In this document: positions 7,934 to 15,503 of the stretch, piece by piece
Position numbering within the stretch: position 1 is the stretch's first letter
Layout: every line of letters begins with the position of its first letter
NCBI GenBank assembly: GCA_009844085.1
Contig: VYCF01000021.1
Span: forward strand, 124,001-188,000
DNA length: 64,000 nt
Direction: 5' to 3'
Source of the DNA: Gammaproteobacteria bacterium
Lineage (GTDB): Bacteria; Pseudomonadota; Gammaproteobacteria; Pseudomonadales; Pseudohongiellaceae
Position numbers and translations under genes: made by a program
Notes under the pieces: generated by a model
What the model was told of the DNA's origin: nothing
The model's input: the letters and a program-made list of their open reading frames with translations, nothing else
Database searches by the model: none

Positions 7934-9532
7934 ATGAATTCCCAGGCACAAATGATCGCCGTCAGTAGTGGCGAGTCGATCTATCGCGAGGAAAAATCCC
8001 GTTATTTCGGCACGGTCACACGCAAGAAACTGCGGCTGGCCTTCTCTTTCTATTCCCCGGACGGCAACGAGATCGCCATGCCCATCGCGAGCATGTCGGC
8101 CTATCTCAAGCGCGAATTCCCCGATGTCGAAGTCCTGCTCGAACCGATCCTGATCCTGCGCGACGCCGAACGCTATTCGCCGGCGAGTTACGCCCGCATG
8201 ATCGAGTCGCTCGATGCCGATCTGATCGCATTCTCCGTCATGAGCCCGCACTGGTATCCGATGGAGCCTTACTTCGCGGAACTCAAGCGCCTGATGCCTT
8301 CGCTGCCGATCCTGATCGGCGGCTACCAGGCCATGCTGTCCCAGGAAGAGACCATCGCCAATCCGAACATCGATTACATCTGTGTCGGCGATGGCGAATA
8401 CGCCATCGGCAACATGGTGCGGCATCTGCGCGGAGAACTCGGCCCCGCCGACGGCATGTGGGAAAAACTGATCGACGGCGAGATTTTCCGCACCGAACCG
8501 CACCAGAACGGCGATCTTGCCGCGCTGCCTTTCCCGGATTACGAAATCTTCTCTCGCGACGGCAGCTTCGAAGGCGTAAATTCCTCGATTTTCGGACCGA
8601 AAGGCAAGCTCGTGCTGCCGGTCATGACCGGCCGCGGCTGTCCGTATCGTTGCACCTATTGCTGCAATACGCCGCTCCTCGAAAGCTGGAAGAGCAAGAA
8701 GACCTTTCTGCGCAAGTACGAGCCCGAGGCCATGGTGGCCGAACTCGAACGCCTGCGCGATACGTACAACGTCGGCTATTTCGAATTCTGGGACGAGTTG
8801 TTCCTGTCCAATCTGAAATTCGTGCGCGCCTTCTTCGAGATCTACAAGGAGCGCATACGCCTGCCGTTCTCGATCAATTCGCGAGTCGAAGTGATGAACG
8901 AGGATTTCTGCCGCACGGCGGCGGAAGCGGGTTGCCACACGATCTGGTTCGGCATCGAAAGCGGAGACGAGGAGTTTCGCTCGCGCATGCTCGGCCGCAA
9001 GATGGCCAATCAGCAGGTCATTGACGCCGCCGACAATTGCAGGAAGGCGGGAATCTTCCGCCTAACCTTCAACATCGTCGGCGCTCCGCTCGAGACCGCC
9101 GATGGCATGCGCAAGACGCTCGAACTCAACAAGCGCATCGCGCCGGAATTCTTCTTTTTCTTCCCCTACATCCCGCTGCGCGGAACGCCGCTATACAAGA
9201 TCGCCGAACAGGAAGGCCTGCTGATCAAGCACAAGAAGAACCTGCACTACCTGTCGGCGGTAAACGACCGCAAGTTCACCCTGAACATGAAGGAGCGCCC
9301 GGAACTGCTCACGCAGGACGAGTACAACGAGATCTGCACGGAAATGCTCGCCTTCCAGGAAGCCAACAATCGCCTGAGTTATACCGAAGGCAACGCCATG
9401 GAAGAGCCGGCCGAGGTGCAGGACAAGAGCTTCCAGCTCGTGGAAGACGCGCCGCCCCCCGTGGAGCCAACGCCCGAGGCCGAACAAAAGAAATCGCTTT
9501 TCTCCGAAGTCCGCGGCTTCTTCAGCCGCTAG
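7934..9532 (+). CDS. B12-binding-domain radical SAM protein, unknown substrate
   Basis: 532 residues with the layout of cobalamin-dependent radical SAM enzymes. An N-terminal Rossmann-like B12-binding domain spans about 33-170 (LRLAFSFYSPDGNE, then SLDADLIAFSVMSPHWYPM and PILIGGYQAML). A radical SAM barrel follows, with the cluster motif CPYRCTYC (Cys 236, 240, 243). The last 60 residues are acidic and proline-rich, ending in KKSLFSEVRGFFSR. The DxHxxG base-off cobalamin motif is not evident, so cofactor use is uncertain. The start is the ATG at 7934 after GGGACAG; a TTG four codons earlier is less likely. No cluster partner identifies the reaction. Its TAG stop overlaps the convergent MATE gene's stop. 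Confidence 0.88.
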   Translation: MNSQAQMIAVSSGESIYREEKSRYFGTVTRKKLRLAFSFYSPDGNEIAMPIASMSAYLKREFPDVEVLLEPILILRDAERYSPASYARMIESLDADLIAFSVMSPHWYPMEPYFAELKRLMPSLPILIGGYQAMLSQEETIANPNIDYICVGDGEYAIGNMVRHLRGELGPADGMWEKLIDGEIFRTEPHQNGDLAALPFPDYEIFSRDGSFEGVNSSIFGPKGKLVLPVMTGRGCPYRCTYCCNTPLLESWKSKKTFLRKYEPEAMVAELERLRDTYNVGYFEFWDELFLSNLKFVRAFFEIYKERIRLPFSINSRVEVMNEDFCRTAAEAGCHTIWFGIESGDEEFRSRMLGRKMANQQVIDAADNCRKAGIFRLTFNIVGAPLETADGMRKTLELNKRIAPEFFFFFPYIPLRGTPLYKIAEQEGLLIKHKKNLHYLSAVNDRKFTLNMKERPELLTQDEYNEICTEMLAFQEANNRLSYTEGNAMEEPAEVQDKSFQLVEDAPPPVEPTPEAEQKKSLFSEVRGFFSR

Positions 9533-10893
9533 GCCGCCTTTTCCTGCAGGCGCAATTCCGCGTTGACCGCGCGGTTAAAAGCTGCCAGCGAGATCAGTCC
9601 CATCAGCAGATTGCCGGCAACCGCCCCGCCGAAAAATCCCCATAGCCCGAAATATACGCTGCCGAGCCAGGCCAGCGGCACATAGAACACGAAGAAACGG
9701 GCGATGCTCAGCCACAGCGCGCTCATGGGCTGGTGCAAGGCGTTAAGCGAGGAGTTGGTCAGGATGATGACGCCTTGCATGCCATAGCCCAGTGGCAGAA
9801 TCCACAGAAACAGCCTGATCGTCGAAATGACTTCCGGATCGTCGGAGAAGACCTCGGCGATGACCGGGGCCAGCAGCGCCAATACGCCATAGATCAGCAA
9901 TTGCCAGACGAGTACGAAGCGGATCGCGATCCGGTAAGCTTCGGCGACCCGGCTGACGTGCCCGGCGCCGTAATTCTGGCTGATCAGCGGCGGCAGCGAA
10001 GTGGATATGGCGAGTACGAGCAGGGTGGCGATGGGTTCGATGCGCCCCCCGACGCCAAACGCCGCCACAGCGCTGTTGCCGAAACCGGCCGCGATGGCGG
10101 TCATGACGCCTGCCGCGATCGGGGTCATCATGTTCGCCCCCGCCGCCGGAATGCCGATGCGTAACATTTCCCGGCCCGAAGTCGCCATGACTTCGGGCGA
10201 TGGAAACTTTCTGCTTATCATTTCCTGTTTGAAAATCAGCAGGCGGTACAGATAGGCGAAGGCCATCGCCCAGGAGATCACCGTGGCCCAGGCCGCGCCC
10301 TGGATGCCGAGGGCGGGAAAAGGACCGAGGCCGAATATCAGCAGTGGGTCCAGCACAGCATTGGAAAAGCCCGCGAAGGCCATCAACATGCTTGGCGTCT
10401 TCGTGTTGCCGCCCGCGCGCAGGATGGCGTTGCCGGTCATCATGCATACGATCAGCAGGCTGCCCGGCAGCCAGACCACCATGAATTCGCGTATCAGCAC
10501 GAGCATGTCGTCGCCCGCTCCGAGCAGGCGGAAAATCTCGTCCAGGAATATCCAGCACAGGACGATCATCAGGCTCGCCATGGTCGCCGAAATGTAATTG
10601 ATCACCGTCGCCGCTTCCTTGGCGCGCTCGATTTCGCCGCGGCCCAGGTATTTCGCCACTACGGCGGAAGCGCCGATACCGAGGCCGATGGCCAGGCTCA
10701 AGATGGTGAAACCGACGGGAAAGGTGAAACTGATGGCGGTCAGCGGATCGGTGCCGAGGAAACTGATGAACAGCGTGTCCACTATGTTGAAGGTGAACAT
10801 CATCAGCATGCCGATGATCATCGGCGTGGTCATGCGGATGAGAGATTCTCGGACTGAACCTTCCGCCAGCTTGTGGTGGTTGCTTTGGGCCAC
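9529..10893 (-). CDS. MATE family efflux transporter
   Basis: 454-residue inner-membrane cation antiporter of the multidrug and toxin extrusion family, expected to have twelve helices. The N-terminus RESLIRMTTPMIIGMLMMF and the repeated small-residue helices in two homologous halves (first near LFISFLGTDPLTAISFTFPV, second near GNSAVAAFGVGGRIEPIATL) are typical of DinF/NorM-type proteins. The substrate cannot be predicted. The stop codon lies within a CTAG shared with the convergent radical SAM gene. Confidence 0.92.
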   Translation of the reverse strand: MAQSNHHKLAEGSVRESLIRMTTPMIIGMLMMFTFNIVDTLFISFLGTDPLTAISFTFPVGFTILSLAIGLGIGASAVVAKYLGRGEIERAKEAATVINYISATMASLMIVLCWIFLDEIFRLLGAGDDMLVLIREFMVVWLPGSLLIVCMMTGNAILRAGGNTKTPSMLMAFAGFSNAVLDPLLIFGLGPFPALGIQGAAWATVISWAMAFAYLYRLLIFKQEMISRKFPSPEVMATSGREMLRIGIPAAGANMMTPIAAGVMTAIAAGFGNSAVAAFGVGGRIEPIATLLVLAISTSLPPLISQNYGAGHVSRVAEAYRIAIRFVLVWQLLIYGVLALLAPVIAEVFSDDPEVISTIRLFLWILPLGYGMQGVIILTNSSLNALHQPMSALWLSIARFFVFYVPLAWLGSVYFGLWGFFGGAVAGNLLMGLISLAAFNRAVNAELRLQEKAA

Positions 10894-10927
10894 GTGATCC
10901 TCCTGGAAAGCCGCCCGGAAATATATC

Positions 10928-11701
10928 CTAGATTCCGCCGCGTAATTGCAACAGTTTGCGCACCATGCGCGGATTGCCGAACAGGATTTCGCCTGCGGCG
11001 GCGATATCGGGGTGGCCCGACTCGCCGACGAGCAGGCCGCCGGCTTCCGTAAGCACGAGTCCTGCTGCGAGTTGGCCGAAGCCGGTGCTTTCGCCGGACC
11101 AGCCCCCTTGCAAGCGGTTCGCGGCCGTCTGCACGATATCGAATACGGCGCAGCCGCTTTGCCGGATCAGCGCGTTTTCCGCGTGCAGCCGCTGTTGCAG
11201 TCGATGCAGCAACTGCCGTTTGCTCGAGGCCGTGTGCAGGCTCAACAGCGTGCCGTCCGGGCGTGTTTCACCGCCCACGCGGATACGGCGGCCATTCAAT
11301 TGCGCGCCCTGGCCGCGGCTGGCGCTGAATTCCTCGTTGGTCTGCGGCAGAACAACGGCGGCATGGCTCAATATGCCTTTTACGCGGCAGCCGACGGCAA
11401 CTCCGAAAGAGGGCAGGCCGGAAAAGAAATTGCGGCTGCCCGCCAGCGGCTCAAGCAGCCAGACGACGCTCTCGTCCGTACCTCCACAGACTCCCGAGAG
11501 GCGCGATTCGATTCGATGCTCGGGATAGAGTTTCCCGATCTGGTATGTCAGCGTGCGTTCCGAATCCCGATCCATGCTGGTGCTGAAACCGTCCTCGGAA
11601 TCGTCGAGCAGCTTCACCCGGTCGAGCCGGTCTACGCCATGAGCGAGATTGCGCGCGGCGGCGCGGGCCGCGATGAGTGCCACGTTGAGCAGGGATTCCA
11701 T
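10928..11701 (-). CDS. suhB: SuhB homologue (inositol monophosphatase family) lacking catalytic metal ligands
   Basis: 257 residues with the inositol monophosphatase fold and SuhB landmarks (MESLLNVALIAARAAARNLA, GQGAQLNGRRIR, ILFGNPRMVRKLL). Its position, divergent from trmJ, is the conserved suhB locus. By eye alignment with E. coli SuhB the active site is degraded. The metal-site glutamate of TEESG is replaced (RLSG, residues 67-70). The DPLDGT motif reads EPLAGS (84-89), losing both aspartates. The WDFAAG aspartate is Gln 210. A phosphatase role is therefore unlikely. A structural role, such as SuhB's part in the NusA/NusG rRNA antitermination complex, would not need these residues. The functional inference is mine. 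Confidence 0.85.
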   Translation of the reverse strand: MESLLNVALIAARAAARNLAHGVDRLDRVKLLDDSEDGFSTSMDRDSERTLTYQIGKLYPEHRIESRLSGVCGGTDESVVWLLEPLAGSRNFFSGLPSFGVAVGCRVKGILSHAAVVLPQTNEEFSASRGQGAQLNGRRIRVGGETRPDGTLLSLHTASSKRQLLHRLQQRLHAENALIRQSGCAVFDIVQTAANRLQGGWSGESTGFGQLAAGLVLTEAGGLLVGESGHPDIAAAGEILFGNPRMVRKLLQLRGGI

Positions 11702-11817
11702 GATTTGCGGAAAATCGGACGGGCGCTGACGCCGGGGTGCGGATGATAGCAGAACCGCAGCCCCGGCCCGCCGATTGGTGAGATAATGCCGCGCCAGGAC
11801 AAAAGCGATTCCCGAAC

Positions 11818-12573
11818 ATGACAGACCTCGATTTCGGCAACATATCCGTCGTGCTGGTCAACACTTCCCATCCCGGCAATATCGGCGCCAGCGCCAGGGC
11901 GATGAAGAACATGGGCCTGTCGAAGCTCGTGCTGGTGCGGCCGAAGGAGTTTCCGAGCGGTGTCGCCACGGGCCGGGCCGCGTCGGCGGTGGATCTGCTG
12001 GAACAGGCGCGGGTCGTAGACTCGCTCGACGAAGCCATCGCCGACTGCGGTCTGGTCATCGGCGCCAGCGCCCGTTCCCGCCGCATTCCCTGGCCATTGC
12101 TGACCCCCGAGCAGTGCGCGCGGCAGGCGCTGGCCGAGGTCGCCGGAAACCGGGTCGCGCTGGTATTCGGCCGAGAGGATACCGGGCTCAGCAACGAGGA
12201 ATTGCAGTTATGCCACTATCACGTGCGCATTCCCGCCAATCCCGGCTACAGTTCGCTGAATCTGGCCGCGGCGGTGCTGGTGGTCTGTTACGAACTGCAC
12301 AAGGCCGCATTGACCGAAGAAGGTGACGAAGCCGCAGCCCTCGAGCGTGAATGGGATCAGGAAATGGCCACCGGCGAAGACGTCGAGAGATTCTACGAAC
12401 ACCTGGAGCGAGTGCTGGTCGCGGTCGATTTCCACGACCCGAAAAATCCGCGCCACCTCATGCATCGCATCCGGCGCCTGTTCGGCCGCATCCGTATCGA
12501 CGTCATGGAAATGAACATCCTGCGCGGGATGCTCACGCATATCGAAAAAAATCTGAAGGGTCGCGACCGCTAG
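11818..12573 (+). CDS. trmJ: tRNA (cytidine/uridine-2'-O-)-methyltransferase TrmJ
   Basis: SPOUT-class enzyme methylating the 2'-OH of nucleotide 32 in several tRNAs. It has 251 residues, the normal length. The N-terminal motif VVLVNTSHPGNIGASARAMK, the knot motifs ALVFGREDTGLSNEEL and IPANPGYSSLNLAAAVLVV, and a C-terminal helical extension (from about residue 165) are characteristic. Divergent suhB upstream matches the E. coli arrangement. The gene that follows trmJ in E. coli, iscR, is absent and a SufR-like regulator converges on it instead. Confidence 0.96.
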   Translation: MTDLDFGNISVVLVNTSHPGNIGASARAMKNMGLSKLVLVRPKEFPSGVATGRAASAVDLLEQARVVDSLDEAIADCGLVIGASARSRRIPWPLLTPEQCARQALAEVAGNRVALVFGREDTGLSNEELQLCHYHVRIPANPGYSSLNLAAAVLVVCYELHKAALTEEGDEAAALEREWDQEMATGEDVERFYEHLERVLVAVDFHDPKNPRHLMHRIRRLFGRIRIDVMEMNILRGMLTHIEKNLKGRDR

Positions 12574-12579
12574 GTCTAC

Positions 12580-13236
12580 TCAGGCAGCCTTTTCCACTTC
12601 TGCGCTGACGCGTCTGATTCTCCAGGCGCAGCGGCGGTCGCCGGCGAGCAGGTGATCGGTCTGTTCCACCATCGCCCCGGCGCCAAGCAGATCCTGGAAC
12701 ATGCGCTGTTCGGACTTGCAGAAATGCGGGCAGTTCTCTGCGCAGGCCTGTATCGGGCAATGGTTCTGCACCAGCAGCCAGCCGTCGGGCAACAGTCGCA
12801 CTTCAGCCATGTAGCCGTCGGCGCTGCGCAGATTGACCAGATGTTCGACCTTTTGTTGCAGGTCGTCGTCCGGCCCGCGCATCGCCGCCCGGTAACGCTG
12901 TTCCACCCGGCCGGTGCGCTCCTCGACCATGCGCTCGACGCCGTCGCCGCCCCAGCAAAGATCGGCGACCTGAATCAATTCCCGCGCCAGATCCGCGCCG
13001 GAGTTCGGGAACCAGGCATGGCCTTTTTCGGTCAGTTTCCAGAGCGAAACGGGCCGGCCGCGATGTTGCCTCTCGGCAGGCAACTGTTGCACGAATCCGA
13101 TCTCGTTCAGATCGGCCAGGTGATGACGCACGCCCATGGTCGTCATTTCCAGTTGCCGCGATAGAATGCGCACCGACTGGGGGCCGCGGGTTTTCAGGCT
13201 GTGTAGAATATGCCCCTGGCTGCGCGGGAGTTGCAT
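12580..13236 (-). CDS. SufR-like winged-helix regulator with C-terminal cysteine cluster
   Basis: 218 residues from the ATG at 13236, which has an excellent Shine-Dalgarno (AGGAAGGAG). The open frame upstream of it is ignored. Residues about 5-75 form an ArsR/DeoR-like winged helix (SVRILSRQLEMTTMGVRHHL, HRGRPVSLWKLTEKG). The C-terminal half carries Cys 160, 165, 169, 173 and 203 in CPIQACAENCPHFC and RRCAWRI, the pattern of SufR-type iron-sulfur-sensing repressors. It would therefore sense Fe-S status and control Fe-S assembly or nearby genes. No suf or isc gene is in the window. It converges on trmJ and is divergent from putP, whose promoter region it could bind. Confidence 0.72.
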   Translation of the reverse strand: MQLPRSQGHILHSLKTRGPQSVRILSRQLEMTTMGVRHHLADLNEIGFVQQLPAERQHRGRPVSLWKLTEKGHAWFPNSGADLARELIQVADLCWGGDGVERMVEERTGRVEQRYRAAMRGPDDDLQQKVEHLVNLRSADGYMAEVRLLPDGWLLVQNHCPIQACAENCPHFCKSEQRMFQDLLGAGAMVEQTDHLLAGDRRCAWRIRRVSAEVEKAA

Positions 13237-13369
13237 GGCTTGCTCCTTCCTGCATTTACCCGGTATATCGGTATCAAAGGCAAAAGGTTTACTTGCGCGG
13301 CGGCATGCGGGGGGAGTCGATGACAAAAACAAGCTGGAACTTTGTTAATCGCGCGGGGGCGCCGGGATC

Positions 13370-14851
13370 ATGACGATCAACTGGCCGTTGATGACGGTTT
13401 TCATCGCCTATCTGCTGCTGATTTTCGTGCTGGGTTTCATCGCGTACCGCCGCACGCACAATCTCGGCGACTACATCCTGGGCGGGCGCAGCCTGGGAAC
13501 GTTGGTAACAGCGCTCAGCGTCGGCGCCTCGGACATGAGCGGCTGGCTGCTGCTGGGCTTGCCCGGAGCGATCTATCTGTCCGGCATCCGTGAAGTCTGG
13601 ATCGGAGTCGGGCTGGTCATCGGCGCCTGGCTCAACTGGCTGTTCGTGGCGCGCCCGCTGCGGGTCTACAGCCACCAGGCGAACAATTCGCTGACCTTGC
13701 CGGACTTCTTCGCCAACCGCTTCCGCGATCACGGCAATCTGCTGCGAGTCACTTCGGCGCTGGTGATTCTGCTGTTTTTCACTTTCTATGTCGCCGCCGG
13801 GCTCGTAGGCGGCGCCATCCTCTTCGAAAGCAGTTTCGGCCTCGATTATTACGTGGCGCTGATCGTCGGCGGCTGTATCATCGTCGCGTATACCCTGGCC
13901 GGCGGCTTTCTCGCCGTCGCCTGGACCGACGCCATCCAGGCCTTGTTGATGCTGGCGGCGCTCTTGCTTGCGCCGTTGATGGTGATCAATGCCATGGGTG
14001 GCGTCGGCGAGGTAGCCGACCGGATGCTGGCCGTAAACCCGCAAAGCACCAGCCTTTTCGGCGGCCTCGGCGCATTGGGACTGATTTCCCTGCTGGCCTG
14101 GGGGTTCGGTTACGTAGGGCAGCCGCATATTCTGGCGCGATTCATGGCGGCGAAAGACCCGGAGCGCCTGTTCGCGGCGCGCCGCACGGCGATGAGCTGG
14201 ATGATCGTCGTCCTGGTCGGCTCGGTATCGACCGGGCTGGCGGGCATCGCCTGGTTCGCGGACAGTCCGCTGGAAAATCCCGAAACCGTCTTCATCGCGC
14301 TCAGCCAGGCCCTGTTCAATCCCTGGCTGGCCGGCGTCATTACCGCCGCGATCCTGTCGGCGATCATGTCGACGATCGATTCGCAATTGCTCGTGTCCTC
14401 GAGCGTGGTCAGCAAGGATCTGTATCGCACCTTCTATCGCCGCGACGCGCAAGACCGCGAACTGGTGCTGGTCAGCCGCCTGGCGGTGGTGGCGATCGCG
14501 CTGGCCGCCATGGCCATCGCTTCCGACCGCAACAGCCTTGTGCTGGAGCTGGTCAGTTATGCCTGGGCCGGGTTCGGCGCGGCTTTCGGGCCGGTCATAT
14601 TGTTCTCTCTGTTCTGGCGCAAGACCACGGCCCCGGCTGCACTGGCGGGCATGGTGACCGGTGCGGCAACGGTAGTGGTCTGGTCCAATCTGAGTGGGGG
14701 AATTTTCGATCTGTATGAAATTCTGCCGGGATTCGTCTTCGGTTCGCTGGCGATTCTGGCGATCGGAGCATGGCAGCCCGAACGGGAAGTCTTCGTGCTC
14801 GACGGATTCGACCGGGCCTGGCGCAGTCTCGGGGGTCCCGAACCCGCCTAG
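13370..14851 (+). CDS. putP: Sodium/proline symporter PutP
   Basis: 493-residue sodium:solute symporter importing proline, expected to have 13 membrane helices. The family signature around the sodium site is present: SVGASDMSGWLLLGLPGAIY, then WNWLFVARPLR-like text (here LNWLFVARPLRVYS), and AILSAIMSTIDSQLLVSSS near residues 320-345. The length equals PutP (about 500). The start is the ATG at 13370. Its 3' end overlaps the convergent elaA-like gene by four bases (shared CTAG). The SufR-like regulator is divergent. Confidence 0.93.
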   Translation: MTINWPLMTVFIAYLLLIFVLGFIAYRRTHNLGDYILGGRSLGTLVTALSVGASDMSGWLLLGLPGAIYLSGIREVWIGVGLVIGAWLNWLFVARPLRVYSHQANNSLTLPDFFANRFRDHGNLLRVTSALVILLFFTFYVAAGLVGGAILFESSFGLDYYVALIVGGCIIVAYTLAGGFLAVAWTDAIQALLMLAALLLAPLMVINAMGGVGEVADRMLAVNPQSTSLFGGLGALGLISLLAWGFGYVGQPHILARFMAAKDPERLFAARRTAMSWMIVVLVGSVSTGLAGIAWFADSPLENPETVFIALSQALFNPWLAGVITAAILSAIMSTIDSQLLVSSSVVSKDLYRTFYRRDAQDRELVLVSRLAVVAIALAAMAIASDRNSLVLELVSYAWAGFGAAFGPVILFSLFWRKTTAPAALAGMVTGAATVVVWSNLSGGIFDLYEILPGFVFGSLAILAIGAWQPEREVFVLDGFDRAWRSLGGPEPA

Positions 14852-15357
14852 CGCAACATGTCAACATGGGGAATGCCTTCTTCGTCGTAAGGATTCGAAA
14901 CGGCGCGAAAGCCGAGAGAGGCATAAAACTCGACCAGGTACTGTTGTGCGGACAGGCCAGTCGTCGCACCGGGCCAGAGTCGTTCGCAACGCGCGAGGGT
15001 CTCACGCATGAGCAGGCGGCCCAGACCTTCGCCGCGGTATTCTTTTCTCACGAGCACGCGGCTGATCGCCGTGTAAGGCGTTTTCGTGCCAGGCGCGTTG
15101 ATGCGGGCGTAACAGGCCAGTTCGCCGTCGTACAGCCCGCAGAGATGCAAGGCGTCCTGGTCGTGGCCGTCGAGGTCCTGGTAGGCGCATTCCTGTTCGA
15201 CGACGAAGACCTCGGCGCGCAAACCGAGCATCGCGTAAAGCAGTTTGCTGTCGAGTTCCTCGAAAGAGGAGAAAATCCAGTCAGGCGCCGGCAAGCCGAA
15301 ATCTCCGGGTCTCGGGTATGCAGGCGAATGATATGGCCCGCGGCCCGCGTTTCCCAA
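14848..15357 (-). CDS. elaA: GNAT acetyltransferase, ElaA type
   Basis: Predicted acetyl-CoA-dependent N-acetyltransferase. The ElaA signature LYAMLGLRAEVFVVEQECAY lies at about 40-60, followed by YQDLDGHDQDALH. The acetyl-CoA loop VRKEYRGEGLGRLLMRE lies near 103-119. The C-terminal NPYDEEGIPHVDMLR matches the ElaA ending. The 169-residue length assumes the TTG at 15357. ElaA is normally about 150 residues, so the first 15-20 residues may not be translated; no nearby ATG offers an alternative. The substrate is not known. Confidence 0.85.
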   Translation of the reverse strand: MGNAGRGPYHSPAYPRPGDFGLPAPDWIFSSFEELDSKLLYAMLGLRAEVFVVEQECAYQDLDGHDQDALHLCGLYDGELACYARINAPGTKTPYTAISRVLVRKEYRGEGLGRLLMRETLARCERLWPGATTGLSAQQYLVEFYASLGFRAVSNPYDEEGIPHVDMLR

Positions 15358-15378
15358 TCGGCCGCCTTGGCTTATACT
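15350..15378 (+). promoter_or_regulatory. Candidate promoter of tRNA-Arg
   Basis: -10 TATACT (15373-15378), with TTTCCC (15350-15355) 17 bases upstream as a weak -35, and a GC-rich discriminator (TTGCGCC) as in stringently controlled stable-RNA promoters. Predicted start is about 7 bases before the mature tRNA. Confidence 0.45.
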
Positions 15379-15391
15379 CTTGCGCCTGCCC

Positions 15392-15468
15392 GTCCCCGTG
15401 GCACAACTGGATAGCGCGACGCCCTCCTAAGGCGTAGGTTGCAGGTTCGACCCCTGCCGGGGACACCA
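15392..15468 (+). tRNA. tRNA-Arg, anticodon CCT
   Basis: 77-base cloverleaf. The acceptor arms are GTCCCCG (15392-15398) and CGGGGAC (15458-15464), followed by A and an encoded CCA (15466-15468). The anticodon stem is ACGCC/GGCGT around the loop CTCCTAA, giving anticodon CCT, which reads AGG codons. The T arm is GCAGG TTCGACC CCTGC. All standard elements are intact. Confidence 0.96.
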
Positions 15469-15503
15469 GTTCCGGCGCAGCATGCCGCCTGAAGCTTTCC
15501 AGC

